From: an uncultured Prevotellaceae bacterium
GTDB lineage: Bacteria > Bacteroidota > Bacteroidia > Bacteroidales > Muribaculaceae
DNA length: 64,000 nucleotides
Direction: 5' to 3'
NCBI GenBank assembly: GCA_947306175.1
Contig: CAMZFV010000001.1
Coordinates: 62,001 to 126,000, forward strand
The notes under the pieces were generated by a model. It saw nothing but the letters and a program-made list of their open reading frames with translations. It ran no database searches and was not told where the DNA came from. Positions 43,410 to 50,896 of the stretch are shown here, piece by piece. The first letter of the stretch is position 1, and each line of letters begins with the position of its first letter. Both the position numbers and the translations under genes were made by a program.

Positions 43410-43551
43410 TTAATAGATGGCATACGCAGTCCTTTCAAACAACTGAACATTCTGAATTATCTGATTGGCATCCGCGCTCTTGTTGGGCGTGGATGCTGTT
43501 GTATTTGTTGTTTATCGTTGTTAGAGTTGTTTGATAAGGAGAGAGCGGATG

Positions 43552-43588
43552 CCCCTAAAACCTAAAACCTAACGCCTAATGCCTAAAC
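43552..43588. repeat. CCTAA intergenic array
   Basis: CCCCTAAAACCTAAAACC followed by TAACGCCTAATGCCTAAACC units, a minus-oriented TTAGG array. Confidence 0.8.
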
Positions 43589-43676
43589 CATTATCAAAAT
43601 CGGTTAATTTGCTGAGATGTTAATAATTTTTGGTAAAAAAACCAGTCGTTTTTTATGCCTATTAAAAAAATATTAT

Positions 43677-43684
43677 TAATTTTG
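43677..43684 (+). promoter_or_regulatory. -7 box of the 43841 gene
   Basis: TAATTTTG matches TAnnTTTG. The leader would be about 150 nt and ends with TATTAACCAAAAC (43818-43830) just before the start. Confidence 0.5.
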
Positions 43685-43840
43685 CCTATCACATACAATT
43701 CTACCAGATTCAAGTAAAAATAGATTGTCTTTTTGACAATCGGATGAATAACCCTTGATTTGGATGATGTATTGATAACCAAAGGATGACTATTACTGTT
43801 TTAACTCCAATTTTTTTTATTAACCAAAACATTTATGTTT

Positions 43841-45922
43841 ATGAAAAAATTTTTATTCTTAATGTTAAGTGCTGCCATTGCTGTATCGGCTTCGGCAGGC
43901 ATCAATTTCAAGCAAGAGAAAAAGGGCATGTTTGGTAGGACCCCCGTTGCCGTGACTGCTCAAAAGGTGGACAAGAAAGCCCCGAAGGCCCAGAAGACTG
44001 GGCTTAGCAAGTCATTGCTTAAGGCTGCGGACTTCACGATTCGTGACTATCGCTTTGATCTCAATGAGAGACTCCGTGCCTCCAGTGATGTGATTACCGA
44101 ACAGCCCGAAGGCACTTTGAAGACCTACACCCGTTCAGAGGATGGTTTGTGTGTTGCAAGTGATGGATCATCTCTTGGTATTTATCTTCAGTCTTCGGAA
44201 TATCCGGTGGATATTGTCTACGGCGATGATGGACAGACCGTTTGGATCAAAGATATCATCTGCTACCTTAATTTTGGTACTTGGGTAAGGGGTACCATTA
44301 GTGGCAACAAGATCACCGTTCCCCTGGGTCAGTTCATTCACTTTAATGAAAGTTATGGTTATGGCCGAATCCTGGCATGGGGTACCTATGTCAATGGTGA
44401 GGGCTTTACTACCAACGAGGATGTTACCGAGGTGACCTACACTATCAATGGCGATGTCATTTCGATGGATAATTCATCATTTGATGAAACCGTTGAAAAC
44501 CAAGAAGTCATGACTGGTTTGGCTACCATCTGGGATGATGACCTCCAATTTGCTTATTTTATGGAATGTGAGACCGTTTTGACTTATACAGAACCTGAAC
44601 CCGAGCCCACGATTTATCCTAACGTTCAAGATCTCGCTGTTGTTCCCGCTGTAACTACCGCTGATGTAAGTTGGACCGATCCCAACTGCACCGAGTGGTA
44701 CCTGCGCTACAGGGAGTATGTGCCCAATGGCAACTACTTCTGGGACTTCGAGACCGAGGACAGCTGGGGCGAGTGGAGTTCACTCGATAACGATGGTGAC
44801 GGCTATGATTGGTTCGCTGCTTCATTCTCCAGTGAAGGCTTCTGCCCCAGTGGCGTTGGCGCCTTTATTTCCGAAAGCTGGGATTCAGAAACTAATACAG
44901 CTCTCACTCCTGAGAATTACTTGATTTCGCCTGAGGTGAACCTGCATGGTGTATTAACGCTCTACGCTTGTGGTAATTCTTCAAGTGAAACGTATGCTAA
45001 AGAGCACTTTATTGTCTATGTTCTGACTGATGAAGGTTTTGATCAAGTTGGTGAAGAAATTGAGACGACTAATACTTTCACCAAGTATGAATTTGACTTG
45101 AGCGCTTACGAGGGTAAGAAGGGTAATGTGATGATCTGTCACTGCAACTGCACGGATATGGTTCAATTGGTAGTTGACGATGTATTCATTGGCGATCCCA
45201 ACAGCGATGTTATGGTTCCCGACTGGACCTATGTTGAAGATCCTATCACCGAGACCAACTACACCATCGAGGGTCTGAATCCCGAAACTCAGTATGAGGT
45301 ACAGGTTGTTGGCTTCGCCGAGGATGGTCATTCTTACTGGACCGATTCTGAGATCTTCACCACTCTGGCCGAGGCTCCCGCAATTCCCGATGTTTACATG
45401 CTGGGTGGCAATATTGACAACTGGGATCCCGCTGATGGCACCAACAAGTTCGCCTACGACGAGGATAACAACATCTACACCCTTAACTACACCTTCGATG
45501 GCCGTTATGATGGTTACAACTACTTCGGCTTCACCACCATGCTGGGTACTTGGGACGAGATCGGTCCCTACCGCTTCGGTGCTATTAGCGAGGGCGACTT
45601 CCTGGTAACCGACCAGTGGCTGGGCGCAGAACTTGGCCTTACCAATGAGAACTACCAGGCTTACAAGATCCCCGCTGGCGAGTACAACCTGACCGTTAAC
45701 CTGACGAACATGAAGCTGATCATCGAGAGGGTTAAGCAGCTCCTGCTTGGTGACGCTAACGATGACGGTAAAGTAAACGTATCGGACGTTACCACGATGA
45801 TCGACTATCTGCTGGGTGCCGATGTTCCCGTTTGGAATGAGGACAACGCTAACTTCAACCAGGATGAGACCATCTCGGTATCTGACATCACTGCTCTGAT
45901 CGACTTCTTGTTGACCAATTAA
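43841..45922 (+). CDS. Secreted multi-domain protein with module A, cleaved-adhesin-like domain, FN3 and dockerin-like tail
   Basis: 693 residues from ATG 43841; an ATG two codons earlier (43835) is also possible. Signal peptide MKKFLFLMLSAAIAVSASA. A basic segment follows, then module A (44104-44480: PEGTLKTY ... ITVPLGQ ... YTINGD). Next is a fibronectin-like stretch, then a cleaved-adhesin/choice-of-anchor-J-like beta domain (WDFETEDSWGEWSSLDNDGDGYDW ... LISPEVNL, split here) and a second FN3-like end (YTIEGLNPETQYEVQVVGF). A further domain follows (VYMLGGNIDNWDP ... YNLTVNL, SusE/F-like in look). The dockerin-like tail starts at 45749. It is probably a surface or secreted glycan- or protein-binding factor. 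No enzyme motif is seen. Confidence 0.82.
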   Translation: MKKFLFLMLSAAIAVSASAGINFKQEKKGMFGRTPVAVTAQKVDKKAPKAQKTGLSKSLLKAADFTIRDYRFDLNERLRASSDVITEQPEGTLKTYTRSEDGLCVASDGSSLGIYLQSSEYPVDIVYGDDGQTVWIKDIICYLNFGTWVRGTISGNKITVPLGQFIHFNESYGYGRILAWGTYVNGEGFTTNEDVTEVTYTINGDVISMDNSSFDETVENQEVMTGLATIWDDDLQFAYFMECETVLTYTEPEPEPTIYPNVQDLAVVPAVTTADVSWTDPNCTEWYLRYREYVPNGNYFWDFETEDSWGEWSSLDNDGDGYDWFAASFSSEGFCPSGVGAFISESWDSETNTALTPENYLISPEVNLHGVLTLYACGNSSSETYAKEHFIVYVLTDEGFDQVGEEIETTNTFTKYEFDLSAYEGKKGNVMICHCNCTDMVQLVVDDVFIGDPNSDVMVPDWTYVEDPITETNYTIEGLNPETQYEVQVVGFAEDGHSYWTDSEIFTTLAEAPAIPDVYMLGGNIDNWDPADGTNKFAYDEDNNIYTLNYTFDGRYDGYNYFGFTTMLGTWDEIGPYRFGAISEGDFLVTDQWLGAELGLTNENYQAYKIPAGEYNLTVNLTNMKLIIERVKQLLLGDANDDGKVNVSDVTTMIDYLLGADVPVWNEDNANFNQDETISVSDITALIDFLLTN

Positions 45923-45956
45923 TTATCAGACAAGCAGTAATGTAAATCATATTGTT

Positions 45957-45990
45957 GAGGAGGGTGCGATTGCACTCTCCTCAATTTTTT
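45957..45990 (+). terminator. Terminator of the 43841 gene
   Basis: GAGGAGGGTGC (45957-45967) pairs with GCACTCTCCTC (45972-45982), with one G-T pair, and is followed by AATTTTTT. Confidence 0.9.
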
Positions 45991-46129
45991 CTATTGGTTC
46001 GTCCCCTGCGGGGCTAATGCTAATTACACGAATTTTTCAATAAAAATCATTCGTCAGTGTGGGACCACTCATATTAGGCGTAAGTGGCCCTCTACGAGGC
46101 CCATACCCGATATGTCCTCTCTCCCTAGG

Positions 46130-46275
46130 CCACACAGACCTTCGGCCTGTGCGCCCTAGGGTTACCACTAGTCAAGGCCTGCTGGCCTTGTTCAGGCCTA
46201 CGGCCAGAGCACTCTAGTGTTTCTTCTAGACAAGGCATACTGGCATAGTTCAGACCTAGGGCCTGAGCGTCCTGA
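46130..46275. repeat. Degenerate tandem array of palindromes
   Basis: Two 48-bp units (46168-46215 and 46226-46273; offset 58 bp, roughly 77 percent identical by eye) each contain two small hairpins, for example CAAGGCC-tgct-GGCCTTG and CAGaCC-tag-GGcCTG. A third half-unit precedes them (ACAGACCTTCGGCCTGTGCG, ~46134-46153). GC content is well above the surrounding gap. Confidence 0.8.
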
Positions 46276-46373
46276 CAAAAATTCATTTGTAATTACTCAG
46301 TTTGGGCTGGCACCAATGGATATTTATTGCCTTCATTTTATGATAAGGATTTGGATATTAAAAGAAAAAGTAG

Positions 46374-46381
46374 TTAATTTG
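46374..46381 (+). promoter_or_regulatory. Weak -7 box of the 46457 gene
   Basis: TTAATTTG differs from TAnnTTTG at one position. It lies about 75 bp upstream of the start. Confidence 0.3.
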
Positions 46382-46456
46382 CACTTGTTTTTAAGTATAA
46401 CAAGAGAATAAAGAACATTCTTAATCATATTAACCTTTAAATTCAAACAATTGTTT

Positions 46457-47254
46457 ATGAAAAAATTGTCTTTACTTTTCGTGATGCTGATGGCCTACAG
46501 CTTCAGCACAATGGCACAAAGCACCGTGCCCGTGCCCGCCGATCCCGAGCCGAGTGAGTGGTACGACTACAAACCGTATGTTTGGCCCAATGGTGAAGCC
46601 ACGGTTGCCAGCGCCTGGCTCTTCATGGGCGACTATGGAACAGACATCATGGGCAATCAGGTGGCTAATGATTACAGCTTTGAACTTGATTCCTGCTTCA
46701 ATGATGAGCTGCTGTACACGATCCTTGACAAGAGCAAAATCAGCTACAGCATCTACACCGACTTTGATGAGATCTTTGTGTTCTATCCTGAGGAGTACCC
46801 GGAGTTTGATGAGCCGACGACAAACGTCTTTTTCTACAACATGCTCTATGATGACCCTAATGATATTGAAACTTATCATGGTACCGCCAATATTGAGTAT
46901 TGGGGTCCCCACTTCCCGAACAGGACTACCCAAGTGGATGGGATTGAGAGCATGGAGTGCTTCCCCCAGTGGCGTATCGGCATCCAGATGCATTACACCG
47001 AGGGTGACGTGACCACCTCGTCTAACATCGTTTATCTTGAGTTGTTCCCCAAGCCTGTTACCCTGCGTGGTGACGTGAATAATGATGAAGAGGTTTCGGT
47101 TCTTGATGTAACCTATCTTATCGACAAACTCTTGGGTCAGGATGTGGCACCGTTCAACAAGTTTAACGCTGATACTGACGAGAACAATAAAATCTCTGTT
47201 CAGGACATCACCACTCTGATCGACTATCTGCTGCTTGGCACGTGGCCTGAATAA
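46457..47254 (+). CDS. Secreted module-B protein with dockerin-like tail
   Basis: 265 residues from ATG 46457; a TTG two codons upstream (46451) is a less likely start. Signal peptide MKKLSLLFVMLMAYSFSTMA. One longer, more divergent copy of module B (46528-47046: VPADPEPSEWYDY, SYSIYTDFDEIFVF, RIGIQMHYTEG, SSNIVYLELF). The tail from 47069 is the two-repeat dockerin-like domain (GDVNNDEEVSVLDVTYLID ... ISVQDITTLIDYLL). Function unknown. Paralogue of the 42762 protein, and the two flank the larger 43841 gene, so the three look like a small family cluster of separately promoted genes. Confidence 0.8.
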   Translation: MKKLSLLFVMLMAYSFSTMAQSTVPVPADPEPSEWYDYKPYVWPNGEATVASAWLFMGDYGTDIMGNQVANDYSFELDSCFNDELLYTILDKSKISYSIYTDFDEIFVFYPEEYPEFDEPTTNVFFYNMLYDDPNDIETYHGTANIEYWGPHFPNRTTQVDGIESMECFPQWRIGIQMHYTEGDVTTSSNIVYLELFPKPVTLRGDVNNDEEVSVLDVTYLIDKLLGQDVAPFNKFNADTDENNKISVQDITTLIDYLLLGTWPE

Positions 47255-47294
47255 TCCACCTCGTTGTCAGACAACATAGACAACGTTATATAAC

Positions 47295-47341
47295 AACTTG
47301 GACAACAAGATCTTAATAGTTGTCCAAGTTTGTTTTTTTAT
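47295..47341. terminator. AACTTGGACAAC terminator
   Basis: A perfect 12-bp stem AACTTGGACAAC (47295-47306) / GTTGTCCAAGTT (47319-47330) followed by TGTTTTTTTA. Confidence 0.9.
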
Positions 47342-47543
47342 TGGTGCCCGCCCTCTGAATACTTTGATCGAGCTTCGCTCGAGAACCTTTAGCTCGGCGA
47401 AGCCAAATTAAACAAAAATTTGTATCAAAATTAAACAAAATTAGGTTATGATATGGCTTTTGAGCCAACTCCTGCGGAGCTAATGCTAATTACACGAATT
47501 GTTCAAATATTTACGAATAGATTAATAATCATTCGTTAGATAA

Positions 47544-47587
47544 CAACTTGGACAACATTTAATATATTGTTGTCCAAGTTTGTTTTT
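47544..47587. terminator. Second AACTTGGACAAC terminator
   Basis: A perfect 13-bp stem AACTTGGACAACA (47544-47556) / TGTTGTCCAAGTT (47567-47579) followed by TGTTTTTA. A further half-arm TTGTTGTCCAAGTTG follows at ~47588. It lies 33 bp from the stop of the minus-strand antiporter gene. Confidence 0.85.
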
Positions 47588-47619
47588 ATTGTTGTCCAAG
47601 TTGTCTGAATGGATGTGGG

Positions 47620-49884
47620 TTAGGCGTCGGTGGTGGGTTTGGTGCCTTTGAGGGGGGCGAGTTGCTTGGGATCGCCTACGATCCACAGGATGTCGCCCGT
47701 GTGGAAGGTGAGGTCGGGGGTGGGGGAGATGTAATTGTCCTCGCCTCGCTGCACGGCGACAAGCAAGGCGCCGTAGTCTTCCCTGAGCCTTGTTTTCTCG
47801 AGCGCCACCCCGATGATAGGTGAGTGCTCGCCGATGGCAAAGTGGATGAATTTCACATCCAGGTTGGGGGCCTCGGCATGGTCGTTTTGGGCCTCGACGA
47901 GTGGCAAGAGGCGTTGGATCTGCTCCTCGGTGCCAATCACGCCCAACACATCACCCGGGAAGATGCGCATGTCGCCTGATGGCACAGGATGGGCCTTGCC
48001 GGCACGCTGTATGTTAACCAGGCTCACCCCATAGCGTGTGCGCAGGTCCAGATTGCGCAAACGATCGCCGATAAACGGACAGTCGTGACCCACGGTCATG
48101 TAGGCCAGATGCAGGTCGCTCACCAGGTTGTGTTCACGCCCCGTGCGGCGGTTCTCGCGCTCGTTGATGTTGCTGATGAAGCGTTTCTCAATGTTGATGG
48201 CACGACGCTTGATGGGTGTGGGCACAGTCGTAATGAGTAGCAGGCTAATGCCTACGAGCAGAATGGCGACGATCATCGAAACGGCACTGCTATAGACGCC
48301 GTGCAGGATAGCTGTGGTAAAGATGATGGAGAGAATGACGCTCAGGATGGACATCAGCACCAGGGGAACATAGGAGACGGCCCCTTGGGTCTCGATGAGC
48401 TGTTGCTGCTCGCTGCGCTTTACCGTGGGCAGAATAATGGCGGTGATAAATGGGGCGACAATGGACAAGGTGATAACGACACAGGCCAGGCGGCCCCAAA
48501 TGTTGTCACCCAGCAAACGGAGGATGAAGGGCATCAGGTAGCTGCGGCACACGACGATCAAGGCGATGATGACCACCGAATAGAGAATCAGCCTGATCGT
48601 GTAACGTGACACGATAGACTGCCACAACTTGCGGGTCTCGCTGCTCTCGCTCTCGGAGGCATCTTGACTGTAGCCGTTGAGCAGTCGGGTCCAACTCTTG
48701 GGCAATATCTTGTAAAGTGCGTTATAGCAGGGTACCGCCTGCTTGATGAAAAACGGTGTGGTGAACGTCGTGATGACCGACACGGCAACGATAATCGGGT
48801 AGATGCTCTGGTCAAGCACGCCCAGACCGGTGCCGAGCGTCGCGATGATGAAGGAGAACTCTCCGATCTGCGTCAGCGAGAAACCTGACTCCATCGCCAG
48901 CTTGAGGGGCTGTCCGGTCGCAAGCATACCGAAAGTGCCAAACACAATCATGCCCACAATCACGACAACTGCCAGCAGGGCGATGACGCTCCAGTGCTGT
49001 GTCATGACAGTGGGATTGACCATCATGCCCACCGAGATGAAGAAGACGGCACCAAAGAGGTCCTTGACCGGTGAAATGAGCCGCTCGATGCGTTCGGCTT
49101 CGATAGTGCCTGCAATGATGGATCCCATGACGAAGGCGCCCAAAGCCGCCGAAAATCCCGATTTGATGGAGAACAATACCATTGCGAAGCACAGGCCCAT
49201 CGCAATAATCAGCATCTGCTCATCGCTGATGTAACGCTTGAACCGCTTGAACAACGAGGGAATCATAAAGATGCCCACCGTGAACCACATGACGAGGAAG
49301 AACGACAACTTGAGGATGCTGCCCAGCATTTCCCCGCCTTCTACGCTGTTGTTCAACGCGATAGATGACAGGATCACCATCATGACCACGGCAAACAGGT
49401 CCTCGACAATGAGCACGGCAAAAGTCATGGGGACAAAACGCCGTTGACGCATGTTCAAGTCGGTCAACGCCTTGAGGATGATGGTGGTTGAGGACATGGA
49501 GATCATGCCGCCCAAGAACAAACTGTTGACGAGACCGTAGCCCAGGAATTTGCCCACGACAAATCCCAAACTCATCATGCCCAGCACGATGATGAGCGCT
49601 GTGATGATGGCCGAGCCACCCACGTCGATCAGTTTCTTGAAACTGAACTCCAATCCCAGCGAGAACAAGAGCACGATGATACCGATTTGTGCCCAAAACT
49701 CGATATTGGCCTCGCTGACTACAGAGGGAAGCAGGTCGAAGTGAGGGCTGGCAAGGAATCCCGCAACGATGTAGCCGAGGACTACCGGTTGCTTCAACAT
49801 CTTGAAGATCACTGTGGCAATCGCTCCCAGCACCAATATCAGGGCAAGGTCACTAATCAGGCTATTGATATCGAGGGATTCCAT
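47620..49884 (-). CDS. CPA2-family cation/proton antiporter with TrkA-C domains (KefB-like)
   Basis: 754 residues. About 12-14 membrane helices in residues 1-560, with the CPA2 start (LALILVLGAIATVIFKML, PVVLGYIVAG) and the stretch SLGLEFSFKKL. The C-terminal 180 residues hold two TrkA-C (RCK_C) domains (DCPFIGDRLRNLDLRTRYGV; HSPIIGVALEKTRLREDYGA), which bind a regulatory ligand. No TrkA-N NAD domain is present. It likely exchanges K+ or Na+ for H+ at the inner membrane. The upstream spacer to mgtC holds TTAG arrays. Confidence 0.9.
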   Translation of the reverse strand: MESLDINSLISDLALILVLGAIATVIFKMLKQPVVLGYIVAGFLASPHFDLLPSVVSEANIEFWAQIGIIVLLFSLGLEFSFKKLIDVGGSAIITALIIVLGMMSLGFVVGKFLGYGLVNSLFLGGMISMSSTTIILKALTDLNMRQRRFVPMTFAVLIVEDLFAVVMMVILSSIALNNSVEGGEMLGSILKLSFFLVMWFTVGIFMIPSLFKRFKRYISDEQMLIIAMGLCFAMVLFSIKSGFSAALGAFVMGSIIAGTIEAERIERLISPVKDLFGAVFFISVGMMVNPTVMTQHWSVIALLAVVVIVGMIVFGTFGMLATGQPLKLAMESGFSLTQIGEFSFIIATLGTGLGVLDQSIYPIIVAVSVITTFTTPFFIKQAVPCYNALYKILPKSWTRLLNGYSQDASESESSETRKLWQSIVSRYTIRLILYSVVIIALIVVCRSYLMPFILRLLGDNIWGRLACVVITLSIVAPFITAIILPTVKRSEQQQLIETQGAVSYVPLVLMSILSVILSIIFTTAILHGVYSSAVSMIVAILLVGISLLLITTVPTPIKRRAINIEKRFISNINERENRRTGREHNLVSDLHLAYMTVGHDCPFIGDRLRNLDLRTRYGVSLVNIQRAGKAHPVPSGDMRIFPGDVLGVIGTEEQIQRLLPLVEAQNDHAEAPNLDVKFIHFAIGEHSPIIGVALEKTRLREDYGALLVAVQRGEDNYISPTPDLTFHTGDILWIVGDPKQLAPLKGTKPTTDA

Positions 49885-49889
49885 TGTTG

Positions 49890-49951
49890 TTAGGCTTTAG
49901 GTTTTAGGCTTTAGGCTTTAGTCCTTAGTTTTTAGTTTTTAGTTTTTAGTT
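49890..49951. repeat. TTTAGG/TTTAG array upstream of the antiporter gene
   Basis: TTAGGCTTTAGGTTTTAGGC units merge into TTTTTAG units. A mirror set of CTAAAC/ACTAAA units follows at 49974-50000. Confidence 0.85.
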
Positions 49952-49998
49952 GTCAGGAGGGGGTGGCCTCTCTAAACACTAAACTTTAAACACTAAAC

Positions 49999-50035
49999 TT
50001 CTGGTTTATAAAGTGGTACACTTTATAAACCAGAA
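49999..50035 (-). terminator. Perfect 17-bp hairpin after mgtC-like gene
   Basis: TTCTGGTTTATAAAGTG (49999-50015) pairs perfectly with CACTTTATAAACCAGAA (50019-50035) around a GTA loop, 3 bp after the stop codon. There is no U run, but the stem is exceptionally long. Confidence 0.7.
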
Positions 50036-50038
50036 TAA

Positions 50039-50755
50039 CTACATGTTCATTTCGTTAGTGATGGTGATGGAGATGGGATCACCGAGATGTTTGATTTTTT
50101 TGAACAGTTGAGGCACATTTACCCTGATGGTACTGCGCACCATGAAGTTGACAATCGTAAAATTCTCTTCATAGTCAAACTTCATGAATTCGTCACTGAT
50201 GTGGACATCGTTGCTGATGAGGATGTCGCGCAGGGGTTGGATGTCATCAAGGATGCCGCGCATCTTGACACGGATGATCTTGGACTCCCACAGGAAATTG
50301 TGGCGCACCTCAATACGCTCGATATTCACCAGGATAAAGATGATGAGCAGGGTGGTGATGATGCTGATGAGATACATGCCAGCGCCCACCGCCAGGCCGA
50401 TACATGCGGTCATCCAGATGCCCGCGGCGGTCGTCAATCCGCGTACCGAGCCTTTCATCTGAATGATGGCACCGGCGCCCAGGAAGCCGACACCGCTCAC
50501 CACCTGTGCAGCAATGCGACCGGGATCACCGTTTTTCAAGCCCAAATACTCCTGGGGAATGTAGATGGAGATGAGCATGGCAAGTGTGGCACCCATCGAA
50601 ATGAGCGCAAAGGTGCGCAATCCAGCGATTTGTCCCTTGCGGCGTCGCTCAAGGCCGATCGTGGCACCCAGTATGAGACTGAGCAGCAGTTTGGCCACGG
50701 CATTGACCTCATTGATATCTGGACTGATTAATTGGTTATAGATGTACTCGAACAT
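50039..50755 (-). CDS. MgtC/SapB-family inner-membrane protein
   Basis: 238 residues. Four to five N-terminal helices with the family motif LLSLILGATIGLERRRKGQIAGLRT (split by helices) and GFLGAGAI, then a cytoplasmic ACT-like domain of ~90 residues. MgtC proteins are linked to magnesium limitation and ATP-synthase control in some pathogens; in commensals the role is unclear. It is on the same strand as clpC upstream but has its own promoter. Confidence 0.9.
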   Translation of the reverse strand: MFEYIYNQLISPDINEVNAVAKLLLSLILGATIGLERRRKGQIAGLRTFALISMGATLAMLISIYIPQEYLGLKNGDPGRIAAQVVSGVGFLGAGAIIQMKGSVRGLTTAAGIWMTACIGLAVGAGMYLISIITTLLIIFILVNIERIEVRHNFLWESKIIRVKMRGILDDIQPLRDILISNDVHISDEFMKFDYEENFTIVNFMVRSTIRVNVPQLFKKIKHLGDPISITITNEMNM

Positions 50756-50780
50756 GGTTGAACAGTTGTTTTGTTAAGCG

Positions 50781-50788
50781 CAAAATTA
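50781..50788 (-). promoter_or_regulatory. -7 box of the MgtC-like gene
   Basis: TAATTTTG on the minus strand (TAnnTTTG), 25 bp upstream of the ATG at 50755. Confidence 0.5.
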
Positions 50789-50845
50789 GGAAAATTACTT
50801 CATTTAGACAATAGTTGAAGTTAAAAATCTCTTGTGTGTATACAT

Positions 50846-50879
50846 CAACAAGGGACAGCATGAACGCCGTCCCTTGTTG
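50846..50879 (-). terminator. clpC terminator
   Basis: A perfect 11-bp stem CAACAAGGGAC (50846-50856) / GTCCCTTGTTG (50869-50879), 17 bp after the clpC stop, followed on the minus strand by a short U-rich stretch. Confidence 0.8.
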
Positions 50880-50896
50880 TTGTTATGAGAAAAAAT

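Larger units (their letters stand above)
43410..43834. other. 425-bp gap
   Basis: Contains an AACAACTGAACATT stretch, GGCATCCGC (43467-43475), GCGGATGCC (43545-43553), a CCTAA array (43552-43588), then an AT-rich promoter region with TAATTTTG at 43677-43684. No gene is supported; a 62-codon minus-strand frame in the AT-rich part looks accidental. Confidence 0.7.
45923..46456. other. 534-bp gap with structured repeats
   Basis: Contents: a terminator (45957-45990), a CTAATGCTAATTACACGAATT element (46014-46034), a GC-rich series of imperfect palindromes (about 46070-46275), a weak promoter and a TATTAACC leader motif (46428-46435). No protein gene is convincing here. Confidence 0.7.
47255..47619. 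other. 365-bp convergent gap with hairpins
   Basis: Two AACTTGGACAAC terminator-like hairpins (47295-47341; 47544-47587), a CGAGCTTCGCTCG hairpin near 47373, and a second copy of the CTAATGCTAATTACACGAATT element (47479-47499). No gene is seen. Confidence 0.7.

Noticed and set aside
46130..46275. tRNA cluster
   Set aside because: Several small hairpins are GC-rich like tRNA arms, but there is no anticodon/T-loop order (no GTTCGA-type T-loop) and no acceptor stem closing 70-90 bases.
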